A stretch of DNA of 64,000 nucleotides from contig JAIXSY010000040.1 of NCBI GenBank assembly GCA_027484445.1, positions 51,084 to 115,083 of the forward strand, written 5' to 3'. Source of the stretch: Verrucomicrobiaceae bacterium (GTDB lineage Bacteria > Verrucomicrobiota > Verrucomicrobiia > Verrucomicrobiales > Verrucomicrobiaceae). Under the pieces are notes generated by a model. The model searched no databases, was not told where the DNA came from, and saw only the letters and a list, made by a program, of their open reading frames with translations. The translations under genes were made by a program, and so were the position numbers. Positions 25,235 through 32,795 of the stretch are shown piece after piece (within the stretch, counting starts at the first letter, position 1; the number at the start of each line of letters is the position of its first letter).

Positions 25235-26151
25235 GCGGCTACCTCCACTTCTTCACGATTTTTATCGCTGCGGCGTTTTGGACCGGAGCGGCCAAGCATT
25301 TGATATGAATTGGGGGTGTTCAGATCTTCAGGCAGGATGTCAGGTAGACTAATTTTGACGGAGGCTTTCATTTTGGTGCGGCCCTTGGCTTCGAGGAGTG
25401 TCGAGATGAGCTCTGAGCGCATTTTTTTGAAGTGTGGGTTGTGGTTGATGGCCTTGCGATCCCGCGGACGCTCCATGTTGACGAACATCGGCTCGCCCAA
25501 TGTGGCAGGCACGGTGGGGAGCAGCGGAATGACCTTGTCTGCGACGAGGATGGCCTCATCGGGATCGTTGGTGATCCAGATGACCGTGGTTTTGTTCGTC
25601 AGCCAGATGTCTGCGATCTCATCTTGGAGCTGTGCACGTGTGAGGGCATCGAGAGCGCTCAAAGGCTCGTCCATGAGTAGTACCTTCGGATTCATCGCCA
25701 AGGTGCGAGCGACGGAAACTCGCTGCCTCATGCCGCCGGAGAGTTCCTTCGGCAATTTGTGAGCTGCTGGTGTGAGTTTCACCATGGCGATGTGCTTCGC
25801 GACATGAGCTTTGCGTTGTTCCGGCGTCCATTCTTTGAATACTTCATCGACAGCGAGTGCGATGTTTTCCTCAACGGTGAGCCAGGGAAGCAGTGAGTAG
25901 TTCTGGAAGACCAATCCGCGATCCGGCCCGGGTTCGGTGATCTTTTTGCCTTCGATCAGAGCTTCTCCCGAATCTGGTTTCACCAAACCTGAGATCAGGT
26001 TGATTAGCGTGGATTTACCTGATCCCGAGTAACCGACGATGGCAATGAACTCGCCTTCTTCGACGCTCAGGTTGATGTTATTGAGCACTTCGGTTCGTGA
26101 ACCGGGATGCCCAAAGCCTTTGGAGGCACCTTTGATTTCGATAAGCGGCAT
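25231..26151 (-). CDS. nrtC: Nitrate ABC transporter ATPase NrtC-like
   Basis: A 306-residue ATPase, paralogous to NrtD. Walker A is GYSGSGKST, the Q-loop VFQNYSLLPW, the signature LSGGMRQRV and Walker B VLLMDEP. The H-loop reads VIWITNDPDEA, so the usual His is Asn. It lacks the C-terminal NrtA-like regulatory domain that cyanobacterial NrtC carries. It probably forms a heterodimer with NrtD, in which one composite ATP site would be degenerate. A 434-bp repeat-bracketed cassette separates it from nrtB upstream. Confidence 0.9.
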   Translation of the reverse strand: MPLIEIKGASKGFGHPGSRTEVLNNINLSVEEGEFIAIVGYSGSGKSTLINLISGLVKPDSGEALIEGKKITEPGPDRGLVFQNYSLLPWLTVEENIALAVDEVFKEWTPEQRKAHVAKHIAMVKLTPAAHKLPKELSGGMRQRVSVARTLAMNPKVLLMDEPLSALDALTRAQLQDEIADIWLTNKTTVIWITNDPDEAILVADKVIPLLPTVPATLGEPMFVNMERPRDRKAINHNPHFKKMRSELISTLLEAKGRTKMKASVKISLPDILPEDLNTPNSYQMLGRSGPKRRSDKNREEVEVAA

Positions 26152-26156
26152 ACGAA

Positions 26157-26184
26157 ATTTATGATTTACGATTTATGACTTATG
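26157..26184. repeat. Left heptamer array of the IVP-like cassette
   Basis: Four 7-mers ATTTATG, ATTTACG, ATTTATG, ACTTATG at 26157-26184, five bases upstream of the nrtC start codon. They are inverted relative to the array at 26563-26590. Confidence 0.88.
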
Positions 26185-26202
26185 ATTTGGAATGGCGTCC
26201 CT

Positions 26203-26574
26203 ATGACGAACCAAGAGCTCAAAGAGCGGACCATGGACTTTGCGGTGCGAGTCCTGACGATGGTGGATGCGCTCCCGAAGACGACGGCTGGTAAAACGGT
26301 CGGAAATCAGATCGCCCGCAGCGGAACCTCGGTGGCGGCCAATTAGCGGGTTGCTTTGAGGGCGAAGTCCGATGCGGACTTCATCTACAAGATCACGATC
26401 GTGCTCGAAGAAGCCGACGAGAGCGGGTTTTGGATCGAACTGGCCGAACGAGCCAAATTGCTGCCATCCAAACGCCTCAAGGCTCTTCTTCAGGAAGCCG
26501 AAGAACTCACGAAGATTTTCAACGCCACGCGAGCGACGACAAAACGCCGCACGGCCAGAAATCATAAATCGTAA
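26203..26574 (+). pseudogene. Four-helix-bundle (23S rRNA IVP-like) protein gene with internal amber codon
   Basis: From ATG 26203 the frame encodes TNQELKERTMDFAVRVL, then GKTVGNQIARSGTSVAAN. A TAG at 26344-26346 stands where family members have Tyr (NYRAA-type context). It resumes as RVALRAKSDADFIYKITIVL and EEADESGFWIELAERAKLL, ending in the right-hand heptamer array at 26574. The total of 123 codons is the normal length of the four-helix-bundle family first known from intervening sequences of 23S rRNA genes. It is on the strand opposite to the nrt genes. A single-base nonsense change in an otherwise intact frame points to recent inactivation, or less likely readthrough. Confidence 0.85.
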
Positions 26575-26590
26575 ATCATAAATCATAAAT
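26563..26590. repeat. Right heptamer array of the IVP-like cassette
   Basis: Four 7-mers CATAAAT, CGTAAAT, CATAAAT, CATAAAT at 26563-26590. This is the reverse complement of the left array family. It supplies the last codons and stop of the IVP-like gene and ends two bases before the nrtB stop codon. Confidence 0.88.
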
Positions 26591-26592
26591 GC

Positions 26593-27480
26593 TCAGGCTG
26601 TTTTGAAGCGGCCTTCGACGACGCTCATCAGGCGGTCGAGGACGTAGCCGATGACGCCGATGGTGAGGATGCACAGGATGATGTGGGCGTAGCTGTTGGC
26701 GTTGTATTGCTGCCAGAGGAAGCCGCCGACGCCGGGGCGGCCGGTGAGCATCTCGACGGCCACGATGACGAGCCAGGCGATGCCGAGGCTCAAACGGAAG
26801 CCGGTGAACATGTAGGGCAGCGTGGCGGGCACGAGGACCTTCCAGAGGGTCTTCCACTTCGAGAGTTTGAGCACCTTGGCGACGTTCAGGTAGTCCACTG
26901 GCACGGCGCGGACGCCAACGGCGGTATTCATGACTGTCGGCCACATGGCGCAGATGGCGATGGTGAAGAGCGCGGCGGCATCGGAGGCTCCGAAGGTCGT
27001 GCGACCCTCGCCATCCATGATTTTGACACCGCTGAAGAGAATCATGCCAAGTGGCAACCAGGCGAGCGGTGAAACGGGTCGGAGAACCTGAATGATGGGA
27101 TCAAAGGCTTTCGTGAACTGCTTCGAGAGACCGAGGAAGAAGCCGATGGGTGTGCCGATGATGAGGGCGATGAGGTAACCCTGCGCCACAAGAACGAGCG
27201 ACATCCAGGTGAAGCGCAAGATGCCCTGATCGAGCTCGCCGCGCTTCGCAAAAGGCTCGACGATGTAGGGCTTGCTGGCTGTCCAGGTTTCAGCAGGTGT
27301 CGGCAGATCTGCGGAGAGTCCTTCGCGCTTGGTGATTTTGATCTTGTCGCCGAAGTCATCGACTTTTTCGGTCACGACTGACTTTCCCGCGATGGCATAC
27401 CAGAAGATGCAGGTGACAAGAATCGCCAGCAGAGGCAGGAAGATGGAGTCGAGTTTGTATTTCTGAATGAGGATGTTCAT
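26593..27480 (-). CDS. nrtB: Nitrate ABC transporter permease NrtB
   Basis: A 295-residue inner-membrane permease. An N-terminal helix (IFLPLLAILVTCIFWYAIAG) and a periplasmic segment precede the BPD-type domain with about five helices. The ATPase-docking EAA loop is KWKTLWKVLVPATLPYMFTG, followed by SLGIAWLVIVAVEMLTG. The long first periplasmic loop with KSVVTEKVDDFGDKI is as in NrtB/CmpB relatives. It forms the channel for nitrate with NrtC and NrtD. It is separated from nrtA by a 66-bp spacer with a hairpin, and from nrtC by the IVP-like cassette. Confidence 0.93.
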   Translation of the reverse strand: MNILIQKYKLDSIFLPLLAILVTCIFWYAIAGKSVVTEKVDDFGDKIKITKREGLSADLPTPAETWTASKPYIVEPFAKRGELDQGILRFTWMSLVLVAQGYLIALIIGTPIGFFLGLSKQFTKAFDPIIQVLRPVSPLAWLPLGMILFSGVKIMDGEGRTTFGASDAAALFTIAICAMWPTVMNTAVGVRAVPVDYLNVAKVLKLSKWKTLWKVLVPATLPYMFTGFRLSLGIAWLVIVAVEMLTGRPGVGGFLWQQYNANSYAHIILCILTIGVIGYVLDRLMSVVEGRFKTA

Positions 27481-27501
27481 AGCGGCGGCTTGATGAGGGA
27501 A

Positions 27502-27537
27502 ATCAGACCGATCCGACGGAGCTGCCGGATCGGTCCG
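27502..27537. repeat. Hairpin/nonamer-like repeat in the nrtA-nrtB spacer
   Basis: The units ATCAGACCG and ATCCGACGG (27502-27519) and the later ATCGGTCCG resemble the nonamers in cysJ and the DmsBC gene. A 10-bp perfect stem GACCGATCCG (27506-27515) / CGGATCGGTC (27526-27535) forms in the spacer. Such a hairpin could protect or truncate mRNA so that nrtA is made in excess over nrtBCD; that role is inference. Confidence 0.7.
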
Positions 27538-27546
27538 TTGAGATGG

Positions 27547-28839
27547 TTATCCTTTGATCGTCTTCACCGCGAAGGACGCGGCGTAGGCTTCGAGGTCGGC
27601 GGTGGGGTCGAACTTCACGCCGTCGAAGAGGGTTTCGGCGCTGGTATCGGCACCGCCGTGGGCGTAGCCGATTTCCTTCATGGCCTCTTCGTAGATGTCG
27701 GAGCGCATGACCTGCTTCGCGACGCCTTCATAGTCGGGAGCGCCTTCGACGAAGCCCCAGCGGCGGAGCTGCGTGAGCCACCACTTGGCATACTTGGCCT
27801 GCGGGAAGTTGCAGTTGCGATCGCTGAAGATCATGTAGTTCGGGTCCTTGAACTTGCGACCGTCGCCCATCATGTATTTGCCCTGAAGGCGACCGAGGAT
27901 GGTCTCAGGCGGGCAGTTGATGTAGGTGGCGGCGCTGACGATGTTGGCCTGCTCCTCGCGGTTATCCATCTTGTCGAGCCACACGCTGGCCTCGTGGAGG
28001 GCTTTGAGCACGGCTTTGACGGTCTTCGGATTTTTGGCGGTGAACTCCTCGGTGAAGGCGCAGACCTTTTCCGGATGATCCTTCCAAATCGCCTGCGTGG
28101 TGATGGAGGTGAAGCCGATATCCTCGGCGATGGTTTTGGCGTTCCAGGGTTCGCCAACGCAGAAGCCGTCCATCTTGCCGACCTTCATGTTCGCGACCAT
28201 CTGAGGAGGCGGCACGGTGATGAGGGAAACATCCGCGCCAGCGCCAGCGGCGTCGCCCGGATTGATGCCTCCTGCGGCGAGGTAATAGCGGATCCACATG
28301 GCGTGTGTTCCCGGCGGGAAAGTCATCGCGAAGGTCATCGGCGCACCTTTGGCCTTGGCTTCATCGACAAAGGGTTTCAGCGCCTTCGGATCATCGGTGA
28401 CCTTGCCCTTGAGTGAATTCGCGAGCGTGATGGCCTGGCCGTTGCGGTTCATGATCCACGGCACGACCATCGGCTTCTTCGGTGCGCCTCCGAGACCCAT
28501 GGTGGAGGCGATGGGCATGCCGAGAAGCATGTGCGTGGCCTGGATGTCGCCATTGGAGAGCGAATCGCGGATGGCGGCCCAGCTTGCGCCTTTGCTGACG
28601 GTGGAGTTGATGCCGTATTTTTTGAAGAGGCCCTTCTCATGCGCGATGACGATGGGCGAGCAATCGGTGAGGGCGATGATGCCGAATTTGAGATCGGCCG
28701 TTTCGGGCGAGTCATCGGCGTAGGCGGAGCCGACCCAGCCGGAGGGCAGGCCAGAGAGGAGTGCGCCGAGGCCGGCTGTGGCAGAGCGCTGAAGAACGCT
28801 GCGGCGGGTGAGGGCAGCGGTAGGGGGTGTGAGTTTCAT
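27547..28839 (-). CDS. nrtA: Periplasmic nitrate-binding protein NrtA
   Basis: 430 residues from ATG 28839, which overlaps the upstream stop by four bases. The N-terminus has a Tat-like motif (TRRSVLQRSA) and hydrophobic stretch ending SAYADD. The mature part is NrtA/CmpA-like: FGIIALTDCSPIVIAHEKGLF, GNDIQATHMLLG-like region, NRNGQAITLANSLKGK, GFCVGEPWNAKTIAEDIGF and DHPEKVCAFTEEF. It binds nitrate (or nitrite) outside the membrane and delivers it to NrtB. Tat rather than Sec export is suggested by the paired arginines, not proven. Confidence 0.93.
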   Translation of the reverse strand: MKLTPPTAALTRRSVLQRSATAGLGALLSGLPSGWVGSAYADDSPETADLKFGIIALTDCSPIVIAHEKGLFKKYGINSTVSKGASWAAIRDSLSNGDIQATHMLLGMPIASTMGLGGAPKKPMVVPWIMNRNGQAITLANSLKGKVTDDPKALKPFVDEAKAKGAPMTFAMTFPPGTHAMWIRYYLAAGGINPGDAAGAGADVSLITVPPPQMVANMKVGKMDGFCVGEPWNAKTIAEDIGFTSITTQAIWKDHPEKVCAFTEEFTAKNPKTVKAVLKALHEASVWLDKMDNREEQANIVSAATYINCPPETILGRLQGKYMMGDGRKFKDPNYMIFSDRNCNFPQAKYAKWWLTQLRRWGFVEGAPDYEGVAKQVMRSDIYEEAMKEIGYAHGGADTSAETLFDGVKFDPTADLEAYAASFAVKTIKG

Positions 28840-29948
28840 GCTTGAGCGGATTCCTTGTGTTTGATGTTGGGTTTGCGGGTGGGCTTGGCGGCGGCTGTTT
28901 GGGGAAGGGGGAGGATGTTGCTCGTCCAGCAATCGGCGAGCGCGCGGGCTGCTTCGGCGCGCTCGCCAGGTGTGATGAGTCCATGCGTGACGAACTGTTC
29001 CAGGAGCCAGCGTCCACGTTCGCCTGTGGGCTCGTTGGCATCGCGGCGTCTGAAAATGTGGAAGGCGGAGGTGTCGGCTATTTTGCCATGACCGAGATCC
29101 AGCGGGCCACAGAGGGAGCGCCTGAGGATGTCCTCATTTTGATGATGGAAGCAGCCACTGCGGATGAGGATGCGTGCGACTTCGGGGCGGTTTTCCGGCA
29201 CATCACAGAAAGCGCAGGACTCGCGGAGAGCCGCGATAATGCCTGTGATTTGATCGGGATGCTTTTCGACGAAGCTTTCTGTGGTGAGGAAGACCTTTTC
29301 CGGGTGATTGGGGGCGAGTTGCTCACTGGTCGCGACGATCCAGCCTGCTCCAGAGGCCACGGCGGCGCTGTTGTAGGGCTCGCCGACGCAACCTCCATCA
29401 ATCAGGCCTGCGTGCAGATTCCCGACGATCTGCGTCGGTGGTAGGACGACGATGCGCACCTCATGATCGACATCAATGCCACCTGCTTTGAGCCACTGAC
29501 GCAGCATGAAGTAGTGGGAGGAAAATTTGGAGACAGTGCTGAAGGTGAACCGGCGAGTCGGCGTGCTGCGGATGAGTTTCTTGAGTGAGGCGGCATCTCT
29601 GACGCCACGGTTCCAGAGATCTTCACTGAGGGTGATGGCGTTGCCGTGGAGATTAAAGACAAATGGGGCCACCACCCGGCAAGGAGGGCTGCTTAGTCCG
29701 AGCCGCATCGCCAGCGCCAGTCCCGCGATGGCGTGGGCGGCGTCGAGTTGCCCGTAGAGCAGTTTCTCCCGAATGGTGGCCCATCCCACTTCACAACTAA
29801 GATCGACCTTAACGCCATGCTTAGTGAACAGCTTCAGTTCACGTGCCACGAGGAGCGGTGCGCAGTCTGTGAGCGGCTTGAAACCGATGCGCACAGGCAG
29901 AACGGCGCCAGCAAGGCTGGCTGAGGAGGATGAAGCGGACTTGGGCAT
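28836..29948 (-). CDS. NasS/CmpA-like nitrate-binding protein without signal peptide
   Basis: 370 residues from ATG 29948 (an in-frame ATG at 30044 would add a non-hydrophobic leader). No signal sequence is visible. The sequence VRIGFKPLTDCAPLLVARE, EVGWATIREKLLYGQLDAAH, FNLHGNAITLSEDLW and GCVGEPYNSAAV is closer in pattern to the cytoplasmic nitrate sensor NasS than to NrtA. NasS normally holds the antiterminator NasT; no NasT/ANTAR gene is present here. The gene sits between nrtA (4-bp overlap) and a divergent lysR gene, so a cytoplasmic sensing role tied to that regulator is possible. A membrane-tethered binding protein is the alternative. Confidence 0.78.
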   Translation of the reverse strand: MPKSASSSSASLAGAVLPVRIGFKPLTDCAPLLVARELKLFTKHGVKVDLSCEVGWATIREKLLYGQLDAAHAIAGLALAMRLGLSSPPCRVVAPFVFNLHGNAITLSEDLWNRGVRDAASLKKLIRSTPTRRFTFSTVSKFSSHYFMLRQWLKAGGIDVDHEVRIVVLPPTQIVGNLHAGLIDGGCVGEPYNSAAVASGAGWIVATSEQLAPNHPEKVFLTTESFVEKHPDQITGIIAALRESCAFCDVPENRPEVARILIRSGCFHHQNEDILRRSLCGPLDLGHGKIADTSAFHIFRRRDANEPTGERGRWLLEQFVTHGLITPGERAEAARALADCWTSNILPLPQTAAAKPTRKPNIKHKESAQA

Positions 29949-30029
29949 AGCTGCCCTGAGACAGAGCATCTGCAGTGCCATCGGGGCCAAGTGTCGGATT
30001 GATGAATCGACAACTTTTTCACTGGCTGC

Positions 30030-30063
30030 ATGAATGAGATTCATTCATGAGTAGTCATGAATC
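30030..30063. promoter_or_regulatory. Candidate LysR operator in the divergent lysR/NasS-like region
   Basis: Overlapping dyads: ATGAAT-GAG-ATTCAT (30030-30044), which contains a T-N11-A core (T30031, A30043), and GATTCAT-N12-ATGAATC (30038-30063). The second reaches over the lysR start codon at 30057. T-N11-A with dyad symmetry is the classic LysR-type binding pattern, and the position fits autoregulation. Confidence 0.5.
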
Positions 30064-30995
30064 AGGCCCTCGACACCCGTCAGCTACGCGCATTTGTGAG
30101 TCTCGCACGCAGTAGTAGCTTCACTCAGGCGGGACGTGAGCTGCACCTCACCCAGAGCGCCATTAGTCACGCGATCAAGGCACTGGAGAATGATGTGGGC
30201 TGCCAGCTTTTTCATCGTCAGGGCAAAAGTGTGCATCTGACTCACGCGGGACGCGAGCTGCTGCCGAATGCAGAGCAGATCCTTCAGCTCATGAGCCAGG
30301 CGAGATCGACTTTGGGCACGCTGGACCAGACGCCGAGAGGGAAGCTGCGCATCGGCTGCACGACGGCGGCCGCCCAATTCATTCTGCCGACGGTGTTTCG
30401 TGAGTTTAAGGAAAGCTTCCCACTCTATGAGATCAAAGTCGTCTGTGGTGAGACGCCGGACACGATTGAAAAGCTCATGAAGGGCGATGTGGATCTGGCA
30501 GTGAGTCTGCGGCCTGCGGATGTCTCGCGGCTGGACTGCCACCCGATCTTTGAGGATGAACTGGAGTTCCTGGTTTCCCCTCTGCACCGCTGGGCGGGCA
30601 AGGCGCCAAAGCCAAAAGATGCCGGAGATGAGACCTACATCGTGGCGAGCCGGAACAGCCTCAACTTCACGCTGATCCAGGAGTTTTTCATCAAACAAGG
30701 CGTGCGGCTGAATCACTTCATCGAGCTAGGAAGCTCGGAAGCGACGAAGGAGCTCGCCAAGCTCGGCATCGGCGTGGCCATCGCGGCACGGTGGATCGCT
30801 CGTCAGGAGATCGAGGCAGGTCAGCTCGTGGTGGTGCCGATGCCGAGGGGAAAGCTTAAAAGACGTTGGGTCACTTCAAGACTGAAAGGACGTGTGCTCA
30901 ACTTGCCAGAACGAACATTTGTTGGGCTTTGTGAAGAAGTAGGACGGCAGATGATGGGGGCTTTTGCAACCACCACCCCCAGGTCCCATCGGTGA
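30057..30995 (+). CDS. LysR-type transcriptional regulator
   Basis: A 312-residue LTTR. The N-terminal winged helix-turn-helix (TRQLRAFVSLARSSSFTQAG, ELHLTQSAISHAIKALE) is followed by a linker helix and the periplasmic-binding-like effector domain (GKLRIGCTTAAAQFILP through MPRGKLKRRW). It is divergent from the NasS-like/nrt genes, with candidate operators between them, so it probably controls nitrate assimilation. The effector (nitrate, nitrite or a nitrogen-status metabolite) is not evident from sequence. Confidence 0.92.
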   Translation: MNQALDTRQLRAFVSLARSSSFTQAGRELHLTQSAISHAIKALENDVGCQLFHRQGKSVHLTHAGRELLPNAEQILQLMSQARSTLGTLDQTPRGKLRIGCTTAAAQFILPTVFREFKESFPLYEIKVVCGETPDTIEKLMKGDVDLAVSLRPADVSRLDCHPIFEDELEFLVSPLHRWAGKAPKPKDAGDETYIVASRNSLNFTLIQEFFIKQGVRLNHFIELGSSEATKELAKLGIGVAIAARWIARQEIEAGQLVVVPMPRGKLKRRWVTSRLKGRVLNLPERTFVGLCEEVGRQMMGAFATTTPRSHR

Positions 30996-31033
30996 GCTTT
31001 GCGATGAGAAATGAGATCGTTGGCGAGCTCTGA

Positions 31034-32644
31034 TCAACTGGCAATCACTGCTGCACGCGCATTCTCTTCGGCTCCCGTCTTCTGAAGATAGTAATCATAT
31101 CCACCAGCGTAGGGCGTGACCTGACCTGCATTGATGTGCAATACCTTGGTAGCTAAACTGCGAATGAAGTGAACGTCGTGAGAAATGAAAACAAGTGTTC
31201 CTTCAAACTTCTGAAGAGCGAGGATCAAGCCTTCGATGGCCCAGATGTCCAAGTGCGTCGTGGGCTCGTCCATGAGAAGTAAGTTAGGCGGATCGACCAG
31301 AAACTTCACCAAGTTTAGGCGGCTTTTTTCACCGCCAGATAAAACCTTACATTTTTTGTAAACATCTTCACGCTTGAACAAAAAGCTGCCCAAAATGCTT
31401 CGCGCATCATCTTCCCGGAGTTCTGGAGCACAGCGCTTGATTTCCTCCAGCACACTGCATTCTGGATCCAGTGTGTCTGCGCGGTGCTGGCTGAAGTAGC
31501 CCATCTTCACATTCGTGCCGAATTTTCGATCACCTTTTTGGAAAGGCACCACGCCCGCCATGATCTTGATGAGGGTGGACTTACCGGCACCGTTCGGTCC
31601 CACCAGGACTGTACGCTCTCCCTTTTCGATCTCGAGATCCAACCCCTGGTAGATTTTCTTTTCTCCGTATGCCTGATGAATGTCGGTTAGGGCAATGACG
31701 CGCTGCCCACTTCGCTGAGGTTGGGGAAAGTTGAAGCGAAAAGCTTTCTTAAGCGGACGAGGGCGATCCAGCTTTTCCATCTTCTCCAACTGTCGCTCAC
31801 GGCTTTGCGCTTGTGCTGCTTTCGAGGCGACGGAACGGAAACGGTCGATGAATTCCTGCATTTCCTCGATCTCTTTCTGCTGGTTTTTCCACGCCTGATA
31901 CGATCGCTCCCAAGCTTCTTCCTTTTGCTTCAGAAACTCAGAGTAGTTGCCGGTATATGCCACCAATTTGCCTTCATCAATGTCGTAAACCGTCTCGATC
32001 AACTCATCCATGAAATCACGATCGTGAGAGATCAGCAGAATGGCCCCTGGATAATTTTTGAGATAATTCCGGAACCACATCAGCGATAACAAATCGAGAT
32101 GGTTGGTCGGCTCATCGAGGAGCAAAAGGTCCGGTTCAATCACGAGCAACCTGGCCAAGTGCGCACGCATCACCCAGCCTCCCGAGTATTCGCGAGCTGG
32201 GCGATTGAAGTCTTCTTCTTTGAAACCAAAACCCTTCAGGATTTTTTTGCACTTGGCTTCAGCTTGTGGGTCATTCAGTGCTTCATGCTGGGAGTGAGCT
32301 TGATTGTATTCAGGAGCAGCGACATCCCCACGCGCTTCATAGTCCTTGAGGATGTTTTCCAGTCGCTGCATCTCACCAGCGCGGCCAGTGGCGATGTCCA
32401 AAACCGTTTCTTCACCGACTGGCTCACTTTCCTGCGGCAGGAAACCCAGCGTGGTCCATTCATCGCGCACGATCTCTCCACTGTCTGGGCTATCTTGCCC
32501 GAGAATTAAAGAAAACAGAGTGGACTTGCCTGCACCGTTTGGGCCGACAAGAGCCACTCGCTCAGAGTAATTCACGGTCATTTTGACACCAGTGAAGAGC
32601 GGGCGGGCATTGAAGGATTTGGAAACGTCGCGAAGGGTGAGCAT
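31034..32644 (-). CDS. ABC-F family ATPase (translation factor type)
   Basis: A 536-residue protein with two ABC ATPase domains and no membrane segments. The first has Walker A GPNGAGKST, signature YSGGWVMRAHLARLL and LLLLDEPTNHLD. The second has GPNGAGKST, LSGGEKSRL and LLLMDEPTTHLD. A charged linker (YQAWKNQQKEIEEMQEFIDRF and following RSVASKAAQAQSRERQLEKM) is the P-site-tRNA interaction motif region. It resembles YheS/YbiT-like ABC-F proteins that act on the ribosome. It converges with lysR (38-bp gap) and diverges from the SGNH gene. Confidence 0.93.
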   Translation of the reverse strand: MLTLRDVSKSFNARPLFTGVKMTVNYSERVALVGPNGAGKSTLFSLILGQDSPDSGEIVRDEWTTLGFLPQESEPVGEETVLDIATGRAGEMQRLENILKDYEARGDVAAPEYNQAHSQHEALNDPQAEAKCKKILKGFGFKEEDFNRPAREYSGGWVMRAHLARLLVIEPDLLLLDEPTNHLDLLSLMWFRNYLKNYPGAILLISHDRDFMDELIETVYDIDEGKLVAYTGNYSEFLKQKEEAWERSYQAWKNQQKEIEEMQEFIDRFRSVASKAAQAQSRERQLEKMEKLDRPRPLKKAFRFNFPQPQRSGQRVIALTDIHQAYGEKKIYQGLDLEIEKGERTVLVGPNGAGKSTLIKIMAGVVPFQKGDRKFGTNVKMGYFSQHRADTLDPECSVLEEIKRCAPELREDDARSILGSFLFKREDVYKKCKVLSGGEKSRLNLVKFLVDPPNLLLMDEPTTHLDIWAIEGLILALQKFEGTLVFISHDVHFIRSLATKVLHINAGQVTPYAGGYDYYLQKTGAEENARAAVIAS

Positions 32645-32795
32645 GGGGGAGGTGCGTGTAGCAGAAAACCAAGAGAATGCAGCCTGTTTCTTTTGATGCG
32701 GCTACCATCCTGAACTTTCATGGATGGTTTGGGGAAAAGAGATTGCCTGATGGCAATGCCCTCGTTTTCAATTCTCTTCCGTTCCCTTTTACCGC

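Noticed and set aside
14490..26590. CRISPR array reading of the heptamer and nonamer repeats
   Set aside because: Units are 7 and 9 bp, contiguous, without spacers, and no cas genes are present.
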